From NCBI GenBank assembly GCA_944382965.1, contig CALWOA010000005.1, positions 1 to 64,000 of the forward strand: DNA of 64,000 nucleotides, read 5' to 3'. Positions 7,980-16,575 of this stretch are shown here, piece after piece. Every line of letters begins with the position of its first letter. The stretch's first letter is position 1. The notes under the pieces were generated by a model that saw nothing but the letters and a program-made list of their open reading frames with translations, did no database searches and had not been told where the DNA came from. A program made the translations under genes and the position numbers. Origin of the DNA: an uncultured Oscillospiraceae bacterium. GTDB taxonomy: Bacteria > Bacillota > Clostridia > Oscillospirales > Oscillospiraceae.

Positions 7980-9733
7980 ATAGTATTCTATTTGACATTC
8001 AAAAGACTGTGTCAAAATATGCAGATATTATCTCCAAAGTTTCCGGTGTAGATGTGGAAGTAGTGGACAGCGGACTCTATCGTGTGGCCGGAACCGGAAT
8101 ATTCCGGAATAAGGTCAATCAACACATGGCAGAAGAAGGACATGTATACAATCAAGTTCTGCGCACAGGAGAGCGTAAAATTGTCTACAATCCCGGACAA
8201 GACAGTGTTTGCCAAACTTGCCCCAGTAAAGACTTTTGCCAAGAGAAGATTGAAATATCCATGCCGGTGCGTTTAAAGCAGCAAATTATTGGCGTGATTG
8301 GGATTGTTGGCAGCACCCAGGCCCAGAAGGATCGAATCTTAAGTGACGAGACTTTGTACTTGGACTTGCTGGAACAGATTGCTGACTTCATTGCATCTAA
8401 GGCTAAGCAGGTACAGAAACTCCGGGAAAAGGATTCATTTATTGATGTGCTGAATTATACTATGGCACATATTGAGCAGGGCGTTCTGATTCTGGATGAG
8501 GAGAATGTGGTTACTACTGCAAGCCCTGTTGCAAAGAAGCAGCTGGACATTGAGGATATTCAAGGCAAGCGGGTAACGGTTACTTACACCGGTGACCATT
8601 TGGAAAATCAGTCAGAGTTCCGGCTGAATGTGGAAGGAAAAGAATTTCTGGTCATGGGATACCTGTCGCCCCAGATACAGGCGTTGGAAAACTGCGCAAA
8701 GGTACTGGTTTTCCGAAATGCCCAGGAAGTCCACAACAAATATTATAAAATGACTACTACTGTGCACCCCAGTGCCTGCGAAAATATCATTGGCAGCAGT
8801 CCCAAAACCCTTCAATTGAAAAAGGAAATTCTCAAGGTGGCCCAGAGCAAATCTACCGTGCTGATCACCGGTGAAAGTGGTACCGGCAAAGAAATGGTAG
8901 CCACTGCGATCTGGAATGCAAGCAAAGGAAAAAAAGGACGGTTTGTTGCCATTAACTGCGCGGCCATTCCGGAAACCCTGCTGGAATCGGAGCTGTTCGG
9001 CTATGTAAAAGGGGCATTTACCGGCGCTGATCCGAATGGTCGTATTGGCAAGTTTGAGTTGGCGAATGATGGGATGATCTTCCTGGATGAAATCGGTGAC
9101 ATGCCCTTGTTTTTGCAGTCCAAGCTTTTGCGTGTGCTGCAAGAGCGAAAGTTGGCCCGCATTGGTTCAAATCAGATCATTCCCCTCAATATCCGGGTCA
9201 TAGCGGCCACCAACAAGGATTTGAAGGAAATGATTCAGCAGAAAAAGTTCCGGGAAGATCTTTACTACCGGCTCAATGTCATCCCTTTGACCATTCCGCC
9301 GCTGCGAGAGCGCCGAGAGGATATCGAAGAATTGGCAATATTCTTTGCCAAACGCTATGCAACATTGTTTGAAAAGCAGTTCTGGAAAATTTCCGAATCG
9401 GCTATGCAGAAACTCAAATCCTACCATTGGGAAGGAAATGTGCGGGAACTGGAAAATGTTATCGAATTTATGGTTAATATGATGGGGGAAGACGGCATTC
9501 TGGGCGAAGAAACCATGCCCCGGGATTTTCAGGAAAAAATAGTAGATACGCCAGCTCAAGTCACGGTTTTTCCCAGGAATGACACCATCACACCGTTAAA
9601 AATCCTGGAATCTGCGGAAATTCAAAAAGCACTTGCTCATTTCGGAGATACTACCCAGGGGAAAAAGGAGGCTGCGAAGCATTTGGGTATCAGCTTGGCG
9701 ACCTTGTATCGAAAACTGGAACAAACAGATTAA
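7976..9733 (+). CDS. Sigma-54-dependent enhancer-binding regulator
   Basis: A 585-residue activator that drives open-complex formation by sigma-54 polymerase. Residues 1-145 form a sensor domain with cysteines C79, C82 and C88 (CQTCPSKDFC), a pattern that could hold metal or sense redox. A PAS-like part follows (about 155-250). The AAA+ domain (about 270-510) has Walker A GESGTGKE (299-306), the sigma-54 contact loop GAFTGA (346-351) and Walker B MIFLDE (367-372). A Fis-type helix-turn-helix ends the protein (KKEAAKHLGISLATLYRKLE). It overlaps rpoN by ATGA, has AAGGAGG upstream, and is followed at once by three dyads that look like its binding sites. It probably activates the diaminopropionate operon; its ligand is not known. 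Confidence 0.95.
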   Translation: MNSILFDIQKTVSKYADIISKVSGVDVEVVDSGLYRVAGTGIFRNKVNQHMAEEGHVYNQVLRTGERKIVYNPGQDSVCQTCPSKDFCQEKIEISMPVRLKQQIIGVIGIVGSTQAQKDRILSDETLYLDLLEQIADFIASKAKQVQKLREKDSFIDVLNYTMAHIEQGVLILDEENVVTTASPVAKKQLDIEDIQGKRVTVTYTGDHLENQSEFRLNVEGKEFLVMGYLSPQIQALENCAKVLVFRNAQEVHNKYYKMTTTVHPSACENIIGSSPKTLQLKKEILKVAQSKSTVLITGESGTGKEMVATAIWNASKGKKGRFVAINCAAIPETLLESELFGYVKGAFTGADPNGRIGKFELANDGMIFLDEIGDMPLFLQSKLLRVLQERKLARIGSNQIIPLNIRVIAATNKDLKEMIQQKKFREDLYYRLNVIPLTIPPLRERREDIEELAIFFAKRYATLFEKQFWKISESAMQKLKSYHWEGNVRELENVIEFMVNMMGEDGILGEETMPRDFQEKIVDTPAQVTVFPRNDTITPLKILESAEIQKALAHFGDTTQGKKEAAKHLGISLATLYRKLEQTD

Positions 9734-9787
9734 TTCTCATATTGCGAAATTTTTATTCTCAAAGTGAGAATATTCTCACTTTGAGAA
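9734..9787. promoter_or_regulatory. Three upstream activator dyads for the sigma-54 regulator
   Basis: Directly after the regulator's stop codon are TTCTCATATTGCGAA (9734-9748), TTCTCAAAGTGAGAA (9756-9770) and TTCTCACTTTGAGAA (9773-9787). All follow TTCTCA-N3-TGAGAA; the first has one mismatch. The last two are also exact reverse complements. Centres are 22 and 17 bp apart. They lie about 150-200 bp upstream of the -24/-12 promoter, the usual distance for enhancer sites. Confidence 0.75.
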
Positions 9788-9802
9788 AATCGGTTTGCAG
9801 CA

Positions 9803-9839
9803 GGACGGTTCCCAGAAGCAGGGGAACCGTTCTGTTTTT
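9803..9839 (+). terminator. Rho-independent terminator of rpoN-regulator operon
   Basis: ACGGTTCCC (9805-9813) pairs with GGGAACCGT (9822-9830), followed by TCTGTTTTTC. It separates the regulator genes from the sigma-54 promoter. Confidence 0.85.
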
Positions 9840-9931
9840 CATTTGACCTTTGTTTATTATTCATAAATCGAACTATTCAAAATTGGTTAAAATCAAAGAA
9901 GAAAAATTTTTTGTGAGTTTTTGGCATAATT

Positions 9932-9947
9932 TGGCATTCTACTTGCT
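9932..9947 (+). promoter_or_regulatory. Sigma-54 (-24/-12) promoter
   Basis: TGGCAT-TCTAC-TTGCT matches the consensus TGGCAC-N5-TTGCW at all but one position, with the invariant GG (9933-9934) and GC (9945-9946) correctly spaced. The transcription start should fall near 9958, with an AAAGGAGG ribosome site at 9977-9984. Confidence 0.9.
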
Positions 9948-9991
9948 ATATAAATAGGCAGAACAAACAAAACCATAAAGGAGGCATTCCA

Positions 9992-11191
9992 ATGAATGAA
10001 TTTAAAATGGTCAGCCTACCCCACGAAGGAGAGATCTCCTGCAATCTGGATTTCCTCAGTATAGAAAGCGCCGAGAAAATTCAGAGATTCCACCAGAGCT
10101 TTCCTATGTACCAGCCCACCCCTCTGGCAGAGCTGAAGGATACAGCAAAGGCGCTGGGGCTGGGTGAGGTGTATGTAAAGGACGAATCCTACCGGTTTGG
10201 ATTGAATGCATTTAAGGTTCTGGGCGGCAGCTTCGCCATTGGCAACTACCTGGCTGAAAAGTTGGGTAAGAATATCGCAGATGTCACCTATGAAGAGCTT
10301 ATTTCGGATGAGACCCGGAAAAAACTGGGCGATATTACCTTTGTCTCTGCCACTGATGGCAACCACGGCCGAGGTGTTGCCTGGACTGCGAACAAGTTCA
10401 AGCAGCACTCTGTGATCTATATGCCAAAAGGCAGTGCCCAGGAGCGACTGGAAAATATCCGGGCTGAGGGCGCCGACGCCTCCATCACGGATATGAACTA
10501 TGATGATGCTGTCCGTCTGGCAAACAAGCAGGCAGAGGAAAAGGGCTGGGTCATGGTTCAGGACACTGCCTGGGATGGCTATGAGGACATCCCAACTTGG
10601 ATTATGCAGGGTTACGGCACTATGGGACTGGAAGCACATCGGCAAATTGGAAAGAAGCCTACGCACATTTTCCTGCAGGCGGGTGTTGGTTCTATGGCCA
10701 GTTCCATTGCCGGACTGTTTGCTTCGATTTATGGACAGGAGCGTCCCATTATTACCATCGTAGAACCCAACAAGGCGGACTGCCTGTTCCGTACTGCCGA
10801 GGCTAACGATGGCAAACGCCGCTTTGTTACCGGCGATATGAACACCATCATGGCAGGTCTGGCTTGCGGTGAACCCTGTACCATCGGTTGGGAGGTCCTG
10901 AAGGAGTGCGCAGATCATTTCATTTCCTGCCCCGATTATGTGGCAGCAAAGGGTATGCGGATTTTGGGTAATCCTGCCGGACACGATACCAAGGTCATCT
11001 CCGGGGAAAGCGGCGCTGCTGCTTTCGGCTGCGTAGCTGAGATTTTGACCAATCCCCAGCTGGCAGACATGAAGCAGAAGCTGCAGTTGGACGAAAACTC
11101 CGTGGTTCTGTTCTTCAGCACCGAAGGCGACACCGATCGGGAAAATTATAAGCAGATTGTCTGGGACGGAAAATACCCCAGCGTAAAATAA
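9992..11191 (+). CDS. dpaL: Diaminopropionate ammonia-lyase
   Basis: A 399-residue fold-type II PLP enzyme, usual length for the family. It converts 2,3-diaminopropionate to pyruvate and two ammonia by alpha,beta-elimination, through 2-aminoacrylate. The PLP lysine is K75 in SYRFGLNAFKVLGGSF, and DGNHGRGVAW and a Gly-rich phosphate loop (QAGVGSMASSIAG) are present. It opens the sigma-54 operon. The next gene encodes a YgeY-type hydrolase, the same neighbour as in the E. coli ygeW-ygeX-ygeY region, which strengthens the call. The RidA gene at the end of the operon matches the enamine this enzyme releases. D-serine or threonine could be side substrates. Confidence 0.93.
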   Translation: MNEFKMVSLPHEGEISCNLDFLSIESAEKIQRFHQSFPMYQPTPLAELKDTAKALGLGEVYVKDESYRFGLNAFKVLGGSFAIGNYLAEKLGKNIADVTYEELISDETRKKLGDITFVSATDGNHGRGVAWTANKFKQHSVIYMPKGSAQERLENIRAEGADASITDMNYDDAVRLANKQAEEKGWVMVQDTAWDGYEDIPTWIMQGYGTMGLEAHRQIGKKPTHIFLQAGVGSMASSIAGLFASIYGQERPIITIVEPNKADCLFRTAEANDGKRRFVTGDMNTIMAGLACGEPCTIGWEVLKECADHFISCPDYVAAKGMRILGNPAGHDTKVISGESGAAAFGCVAEILTNPQLADMKQKLQLDENSVVLFFSTEGDTDRENYKQIVWDGKYPSVK

Positions 11192-11217
11192 AGAAAGCGA
11201 TTTGAGGAGGAATTAAC

Positions 11218-12402
11218 ATGCTTAACAATGAAAGACAGCAGAAAGTCATCGCCCTGTGCCAGGAACTGATTCGCCAGAAGGGCTACTCCGGACACGAAGA
11301 CGGCGTTGTCCGTGCTCTGGAAGCGGAAATGAAGCAGGCTGGCTTTGACAGTGTCACGGTAGATACCTACGGCAACATCATCGGCTGCATCAAGGGTAAC
11401 CGTCCCGGCCCCAAGCTGCTCTTCGACGGCCATATCGACACCGTCCCCGTTTCCGATGAGAAGGAGTGGAAGTATCCTCCTTTTGCTGCGGAAATCCATG
11501 ATGGAAAAATCTACGGCCGTGGCACCAGCGATATGAAGGGCGCCGTCTCCGCTTTTGTTTCCGCCGCAGAGAACTTTGCACAGGATACCAATCGGGATTT
11601 TGCTGGCGAAATTTATGTAGCTGGCGTGGTTCACGAGGAGTGCTTTGAGGGTGTTGCAGCTCGCGCAATTTCCGCCGCTGTTAAGCCGGACTACGTTGTC
11701 ATCGCAGAGGCTTCCAACCTGAATCTGAAGGTCGGCCAGAGAGGCCGCGGCGAAATCGTAGTGGAAACCTTCGGCGTTCCCTGCCACTCCGCCAACCCGG
11801 AGAAGGGTGTCAATGCTGTCTACAAGATGGCCAAGGTGATTGAAGCCATCCGTACCCTGGTTCCCACCCACCACGATGTTCTGGGAGATGGAATTCTGGA
11901 ACTGACCGACATCAAGTCCGCTCCCTATCCCGGTGCTTCCGTAGTTCCCGAATACTGCAGAGCCACCTATGACAGACGTCTGCTGGTAGGCGAAACCAAG
12001 GAAAGCGTTCTCAAGCCCATTCAGGAACTGCTGGACAAGCTGATGGCAGAGGATCCCCAGCTGAAGGCTAAGGTTTCCTACGCAGTGGGCAAGGAACTGT
12101 GCCATACCGGTGCTCAGATTGAAGGCGAGCGTTTCTTCCCCGGCTGGCTGTATGACGAGAACGAGGCCTTTGTCCAGGATGTGAAGAAAGAGCTGGAGTC
12201 CATGGGCTACACTCCCGAGATCACCCAGTACAACTTCTGCACCAACGGCAGCCACTACGCAGGCGAGGCCGGTATCAAGACCTTCGGTCTGGGACCGTCC
12301 AAGGAAAACCTGGCTCACACCGTCAACGAGTATATCGAAGTAGATCAGCTGGTGAAGGTTACCGACTGCTACTACGGCGTCATGAAGGCTCTGCTGAAGT
12401 AA
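11218..12402 (+). CDS. ygeY: YgeY-type M20 family metallohydrolase
   Basis: A 394-residue cytoplasmic M20 peptidase-like enzyme. Metal ligands are visible: H72 and D74 in LLFDGHIDTVPV, D105 in GRGTSDMKGAV, and E140/E141 in VVHEECFEG. M20 enzymes hydrolyse amide bonds in small substrates such as acylated amino acids and dipeptides. YgeY relatives are named selenium metabolism-linked hydrolases because of genomic co-occurrence, not a proven reaction. It starts 26 bp after the lyase gene behind a GAGGAGG site. In this operon it may free diaminopropionate or a D-amino acid from a conjugate. Confidence 0.88.
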   Translation: MLNNERQQKVIALCQELIRQKGYSGHEDGVVRALEAEMKQAGFDSVTVDTYGNIIGCIKGNRPGPKLLFDGHIDTVPVSDEKEWKYPPFAAEIHDGKIYGRGTSDMKGAVSAFVSAAENFAQDTNRDFAGEIYVAGVVHEECFEGVAARAISAAVKPDYVVIAEASNLNLKVGQRGRGEIVVETFGVPCHSANPEKGVNAVYKMAKVIEAIRTLVPTHHDVLGDGILELTDIKSAPYPGASVVPEYCRATYDRRLLVGETKESVLKPIQELLDKLMAEDPQLKAKVSYAVGKELCHTGAQIEGERFFPGWLYDENEAFVQDVKKELESMGYTPEITQYNFCTNGSHYAGEAGIKTFGLGPSKENLAHTVNEYIEVDQLVKVTDCYYGVMKALLK

Positions 12403-12446
12403 TTCTTCGCGGGCAGAAAGAATAGAGAAAGATAGGAGAAAGCGTT

Positions 12447-13931
12447 ATGAGTGGTAAACAAACGACCGCATTGGTCATTATTTTCCTGTACATGGCACTG
12501 ACCGTTGTTGTCGGCCTGGTCTCTTCCAAGATGAAGCAGAAGAAGGCCGCAAGAAAGCAAAGCAACGAAGATTTCCTCATGGCTGGTAAATCTCTGGGTC
12601 CTGTGATTCTGGCATGTACCCTGTTTGCTGCCAACACCGGCGGCGCAAGTACCACCGGTATTGCTACCAACGTTGGTACCCAGGGCCTGTCCGCATCCTG
12701 GTATGTGATTGCTGCCGGTATCGGCTTTGTGCTGGTGTCCTTTATTGCCCCCTTCTTCCGTAAGGCCCAGGCAAGCACGGTTCCCCAGATCATCAGCATG
12801 CGTTACGGAAAAGCCTCCCACATCTTTACGGCATTCACCTCTATCGTAGCCCTGTTCATGGCTACCGGTTCCCAGATTATTGCGACTTCCACCATCATCA
12901 ACACCATTACCGGTCTGGATTTTGAAACCACCGCAATCGTTGTCACCGCTGTGGTTATCATCTACACCATGGTGGGCGGCTTTGCTTCCGTTGCCGCAGC
13001 CAACATGATGCACGTGGGCTTTATCACCATCGGCATGAGCATCGCCATGTTTATCATGGTCAATAATCCCGCTGTCGGCGGCTTCAGCCACCTGTTTGAG
13101 ACTGCCAAGGGCGTTACCGATGCCAACGGCGCCAACCTGGATCTTCTGAGCATGACGAAGGTCGGTCTGCCTGCCATTTTGGGCTATGTGGCAATGTATT
13201 GCACCACCTTCCCCACCGGTCAGGAAATTGTGCAGACCTACTGCTCCGCCAAGGATTCCAAGAGCGCAAAGGTTGGCTCCCTCATTGCGGGTATCCTGTC
13301 TGCCGCATACGCCATTGTCCCCGCTTTCATCGGCCTGATGGCCTTCACCTGCATCGATGGTTTCGCTGCCAACACCGCTCTGCATAAGAACGCACTGGCC
13401 GCCGCTACCATGGAGTTTGCTCCTGGCATTATTGCCGGTATCGTTCTGTCCGCCGTTGTGGCCGCTACCATTAGCTCTGCTTCCGGCAACATGATCGGTA
13501 CTGCTACCATGTTTACCAACGACGTATTCCGTCCCTACATCAACAAGGGTCAGAAAGACGACACCAAGGAAATCTGGATCTCCCGGGTGGTTATGGTCCT
13601 GGCCGGCTGTGTGGGTCTGGGCGTTGCTCTGACTGGTTCCAACATCATCAGCATCATGATGAGCTGCTTCGCTCTGCGCAGCGCAGGTCCCTTCGCCGCA
13701 TTCATCTGCAGCCTGTTCTACAAGAACGTTACCAAGAATGCTGGCTTCCTGTCCATCGTCTTTGGTACCGCTGTGGCCGCTATCTGGATTTACGCTCTGG
13801 GCACTCCCTTCGGCCTCAACGCAGCCATCCCCGCCAGCGTGGTCGCTTTCGTGGTTATCTTCCTGGTGTCCTTCATCGAAGGCAAGAAGGGCGTTGCTCC
13901 TGCTCCCGCACTGCAGCTGGAGGATAACTAA
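12447..13931 (+). CDS. Sodium:solute symporter (SSS family)
   Basis: A 494-residue integral membrane protein with about 13 hydrophobic segments, the usual size and layout of the SSS family that includes PutP and PanF. The first helix follows a short N-terminus (TALVIIFLYMALTVVVGLVSS), and the family stretch NEDFLMAGKSLGPVILACTL marks the second helix. It should import a small substrate with sodium. The ligand is not readable from sequence, but its place between a hydrolase and an N-acyl-D-amino-acid deacylase suggests it brings in the acylated or D-amino acid used by this operon. A TAGGAG ribosome site lies before the ATG. Confidence 0.92.
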   Translation: MSGKQTTALVIIFLYMALTVVVGLVSSKMKQKKAARKQSNEDFLMAGKSLGPVILACTLFAANTGGASTTGIATNVGTQGLSASWYVIAAGIGFVLVSFIAPFFRKAQASTVPQIISMRYGKASHIFTAFTSIVALFMATGSQIIATSTIINTITGLDFETTAIVVTAVVIIYTMVGGFASVAAANMMHVGFITIGMSIAMFIMVNNPAVGGFSHLFETAKGVTDANGANLDLLSMTKVGLPAILGYVAMYCTTFPTGQEIVQTYCSAKDSKSAKVGSLIAGILSAAYAIVPAFIGLMAFTCIDGFAANTALHKNALAAATMEFAPGIIAGIVLSAVVAATISSASGNMIGTATMFTNDVFRPYINKGQKDDTKEIWISRVVMVLAGCVGLGVALTGSNIISIMMSCFALRSAGPFAAFICSLFYKNVTKNAGFLSIVFGTAVAAIWIYALGTPFGLNAAIPASVVAFVVIFLVSFIEGKKGVAPAPALQLEDN

Positions 13932-13970
13932 CTGACCAGTTACATATTGATTTGAAAGGAAGAAAGATGT

Positions 13971-15575
13971 ATGAAAAAGCTGATTAAAAACGGCCTGATC
14001 GTAGACGGAACCGGAAAAGCTGGTTTCACTGCTGATCTGCTGATCGAAAATGATCGCATTGCCAAGATTGGAACCTTGACGGACGTGGCGGCTGATGAAG
14101 TCATCGATGCTTCCGGTTTGGTTGTGGCACCTGGCTTTATTGATACTCACAGCCACAGCGATCTGCAGATTTTGACGGACCCCTACGTCAAGCCCAAGGT
14201 CATGCAGGGTATCACCACCGAAATCCTGGGCCAGGACGGTATTTCCATGGCACCGCTGCCGGTGGAGTACATCAGCCCCTGGCGGAAGAATCTGGCCGGC
14301 CTGGATGGTGACAGCGACGAAATCAACTGGGAGTACAAGACCACCGAAGGTTACCTGAAGATGGTGGAAGAGGCCAAGCCCGGTTTGAACGAGTGCTATC
14401 TGGTTCCTCATGGCAATATCCGTATGGAAGCCATGGGCCTGGAGAACAGACTGCCCAATGAAGAAGAGCTGGAGAAGATGCGCCAGATCACCCGTCGGGA
14501 AATGGAAGCCGGTGCCATCGGCCTGTCCACTGGCCTGATCTACATGCCCTGTGCTTACTCCGAGTCCAAGGAAATCATCGAGATGTGTAAGGTAGTAGCC
14601 GAGTACGACGGCCGGTTCGTCATCCACCAGAGAAGCGAAGCCGATACCATTCTCGATTCCATGATGGAAGTCATTAAGATTGGTCGGGAATCCGGCGTCA
14701 AGATTCACTACTCCCACTTCAAGGTCTGTGGTAAGAAGAACTGGGACAAGGTGGATAAGGTTGTGGAACTGCTGGAGCAGGCCCAGAAGGAAGGCATCGA
14801 TGTCTCCTTCGACCAGTACCCCTACGTAGCCGGCAGCACCATGCTGGGCGTTATCCTGCCTCCCTGGGTTCACGACGGCGGCACCAACAAGGTGCTGGAG
14901 CGTCTGCAGGATCCCGAACTGCGCAAGAAGATGGTCTACGATATGGAACACGGCATCCCCGGCTGGGACAACTTCGTAGAGTTTGCCGGCCTGGACAAGA
15001 TTTTCGTTACCAGTGTCAAGACAGAGAAAAACCAGGATGCGGTGGGCCTGAGCCTGATCGAACTGGGCAAGCTCAGAGGCAAGGACCCCTACGAGGCAAC
15101 CTTCGACCTGCTGTATGAAGAAGAGAATGCTGTTGGCATGGTGGACTTCTACGGCACCGAGGAGCACGTCCAGCGCTTCATGAAGCGTCCGGAAATGAAT
15201 GCCTGTACCGATGGCCTGCTGGGCGGCAAGCCCCATCCCCGTGTTTACGGTGCATTCCCCCGGATCCTGGGTAAGTATGTCCGGGAAGACAAGGCACTGA
15301 CTCTGGAAGAGGCTGTGTATAAGATGACCAAGAAGCCTGCTACCACCTTCCACATCACCGACCGTGGTGAGCTGAGAGAAGGCGCTTATGCGGACATCTG
15401 TATCTTCAATCCTGACACCGTCATCGATAAAGGAACTTTCACCGATCCCATCCAGTACCCCGAAGGCATTGAGTATGTGATCATCAACGGTGAAACCATC
15501 GTCAAGAACGCAGAACATACCGGAAAGAGAAGCGGCTGCGTCCTGAGACAGAAAAACAAGGAGGTTGTAAAATAA
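13971..15575 (+). CDS. N-acyl-D-amino-acid deacylase (amidohydrolase superfamily)
   Basis: A 534-residue enzyme of the D-aminoacylase / dihydroorotase-like group. Metal ligands H60, H62 and the nearby D64 appear in APGFIDTHSHSD; a later stretch reads FVIHQRSEAD and KIHYSHFKVCG, carrying further family histidines. The C-terminus has the small beta-sandwich typical of the superfamily (GAYADICIFNPDTVID). It would release a D-amino acid and a fatty or short acid from an N-acyl-D-amino acid in the cytoplasm. It lies 39 bp after the symporter gene and 2 bp before ridA, so it is part of the same transcript. Confidence 0.9.
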   Translation: MKKLIKNGLIVDGTGKAGFTADLLIENDRIAKIGTLTDVAADEVIDASGLVVAPGFIDTHSHSDLQILTDPYVKPKVMQGITTEILGQDGISMAPLPVEYISPWRKNLAGLDGDSDEINWEYKTTEGYLKMVEEAKPGLNECYLVPHGNIRMEAMGLENRLPNEEELEKMRQITRREMEAGAIGLSTGLIYMPCAYSESKEIIEMCKVVAEYDGRFVIHQRSEADTILDSMMEVIKIGRESGVKIHYSHFKVCGKKNWDKVDKVVELLEQAQKEGIDVSFDQYPYVAGSTMLGVILPPWVHDGGTNKVLERLQDPELRKKMVYDMEHGIPGWDNFVEFAGLDKIFVTSVKTEKNQDAVGLSLIELGKLRGKDPYEATFDLLYEEENAVGMVDFYGTEEHVQRFMKRPEMNACTDGLLGGKPHPRVYGAFPRILGKYVREDKALTLEEAVYKMTKKPATTFHITDRGELREGAYADICIFNPDTVIDKGTFTDPIQYPEGIEYVIINGETIVKNAEHTGKRSGCVLRQKNKEVVK

Positions 15576-15577
15576 AT

Positions 15578-15958
15578 ATGGCAAAGAATGTACTGAATAC
15601 CAAGAACGCTCCTGGTGCTGTAGGCCCTTACGTACAGGGCATCCAGACCAATAACCTGGTGGTTTGCTCCGGTCAGCTGGGCATCGACCCCACCACTGGC
15701 AAGATGCCGGAAACCGTTGCCGAGCAGGCTCACTGCTCCATGAAGAACATGGGCGCTATTTTGAAAGAAGCCGGCTGTGACTACAGCAATATTATCAAAA
15801 CCACCATTTTCCTGACGGATATGAATGATTTTGCAGTGGTCAACGAAATCTACAAGTCCTACTTTGATGGCAATTATCCTGCCCGTTCCTGCATTCAGGT
15901 TGCCAAGCTGCCTCTGAATGGCCTGGTAGAAATTGAGTGCATGGCAGTTGCCGAATAA
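15578..15958 (+). CDS. ridA: RidA family reactive enamine/imine deaminase
   Basis: A 126-residue protein of the YjgF/YER057c/UK114 family, full length. The conserved substrate-binding arginine is R103 in PARSCIQVAKLP, and E120 in the closing VEIECMAV is the family's conserved acidic residue. RidA hydrolyses 2-aminoacrylate and related enamines to keto acids and ammonia, protecting PLP enzymes. Its place at the end of an operon that begins with diaminopropionate ammonia-lyase, which makes 2-aminoacrylate, gives it a direct job here. The ribosome site AAGGAGG lies inside the end of the preceding gene, with a rather long spacing of 13 bases. Confidence 0.94.
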   Translation: MAKNVLNTKNAPGAVGPYVQGIQTNNLVVCSGQLGIDPTTGKMPETVAEQAHCSMKNMGAILKEAGCDYSNIIKTTIFLTDMNDFAVVNEIYKSYFDGNYPARSCIQVAKLPLNGLVEIECMAVAE

Positions 15959-15977
15959 TACTGACTGCCCAATCCAG

Positions 15978-16012
15978 CAAACGCCGAATGTGTTTTTCAC
16001 ATTCGGCGTTTG
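15978..16012 (+). terminator. Terminator of the diaminopropionate operon
   Basis: A perfect 15-bp stem: CAAACGCCGAATGTG (15978-15992), TTTTT loop, CACATTCGGCGTTTG (15998-16012). The T tract afterwards is weak (TGTTATGC). It begins 20 bp after the ridA stop. Confidence 0.75.
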
Positions 16013-16420
16013 TGTTATGCTGCATCCTATTACAAGCGCTTGCCTGTACGCGGATAGAATTTCTGCTATTACCTTGTCGCGAGACAATAGGTAATCCAAT
16101 TTAATAGACGGCACAAGAAATTGGCTTTGTCAATCAGGAGAGCTAGTGTGAGGCAGAATCCGCAATAGCGGACAAAGAAGGTTCCTTCTATTATAATGCA
16201 GCAGGTTGTCTGTTGTGGGGCATCGCCTGAATGATCAAAATCAAGGCCTTAGCAAAGCAAGGCAGCAGCGCGGATGCCCAACAGAAGTGACTGACTTATA
16301 AAAAACAGAAAGTGAATGGCCGAATTACTCCAAATAGAAATGTATTCTTTGATATTGAGATGCCAGTATAATACGGAACTAGCCGGTATTTTTTGAAGCA
16401 GTACGCCCCGAAAGTCCCGG

Positions 16421-16530
16421 CTATTTACTGCCCATCGCCGATGCCAATATTGTTTCTTCCATGGCTGATTGGACTGCTTCTTTGATACTGGGATGTGTTG
16501 CATTTGACAGATCGTACCCAACACCGTATA
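16421..16530 (-). pseudogene. Possible fragment related to the 1454-1910 pseudogene
   Basis: The minus strand ending at 16421 reads YGVGYDLSNATHPSIKEAV then QSAMEETILASAMGSK and a stop. The shape KEAVQ-SAMEE-TILAS resembles EDAVKQTMEEITLES at the end of the broken gene at 1454-1910. Only about 35 residues align by eye and the upstream side is a consensus promoter on the other strand. The rest of 16013-16500 shows nothing I can support. Confidence 0.25.
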
Positions 16531-16532
16531 AT
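16504..16532 (+). promoter_or_regulatory. Consensus sigma-70 promoter of the first two-component system
   Basis: TTGACA (16504-16509), 17-bp spacer, TATAAT (16527-16532): a perfect match to the vegetative consensus, 43 bp upstream of the response regulator start. Confidence 0.85.
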
Positions 16533-16575
16533 GAAACCAGATATTTTATTGACTGAAATATTAGGGGGTGAAGGG

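Noticed and set aside
11146..12318. A 390-codon minus-strand frame over ygeY
   Set aside because: The plus strand encodes a complete M20 enzyme with its metal ligands; the antisense peptide has no recognisable feature.
12372..15584. A 1,070-codon minus-strand frame across the symporter and deacylase genes
   Set aside because: It is the shadow of two strongly biased sense genes with clear family motifs; its translation is low-complexity His/Gly/Asp sequence.
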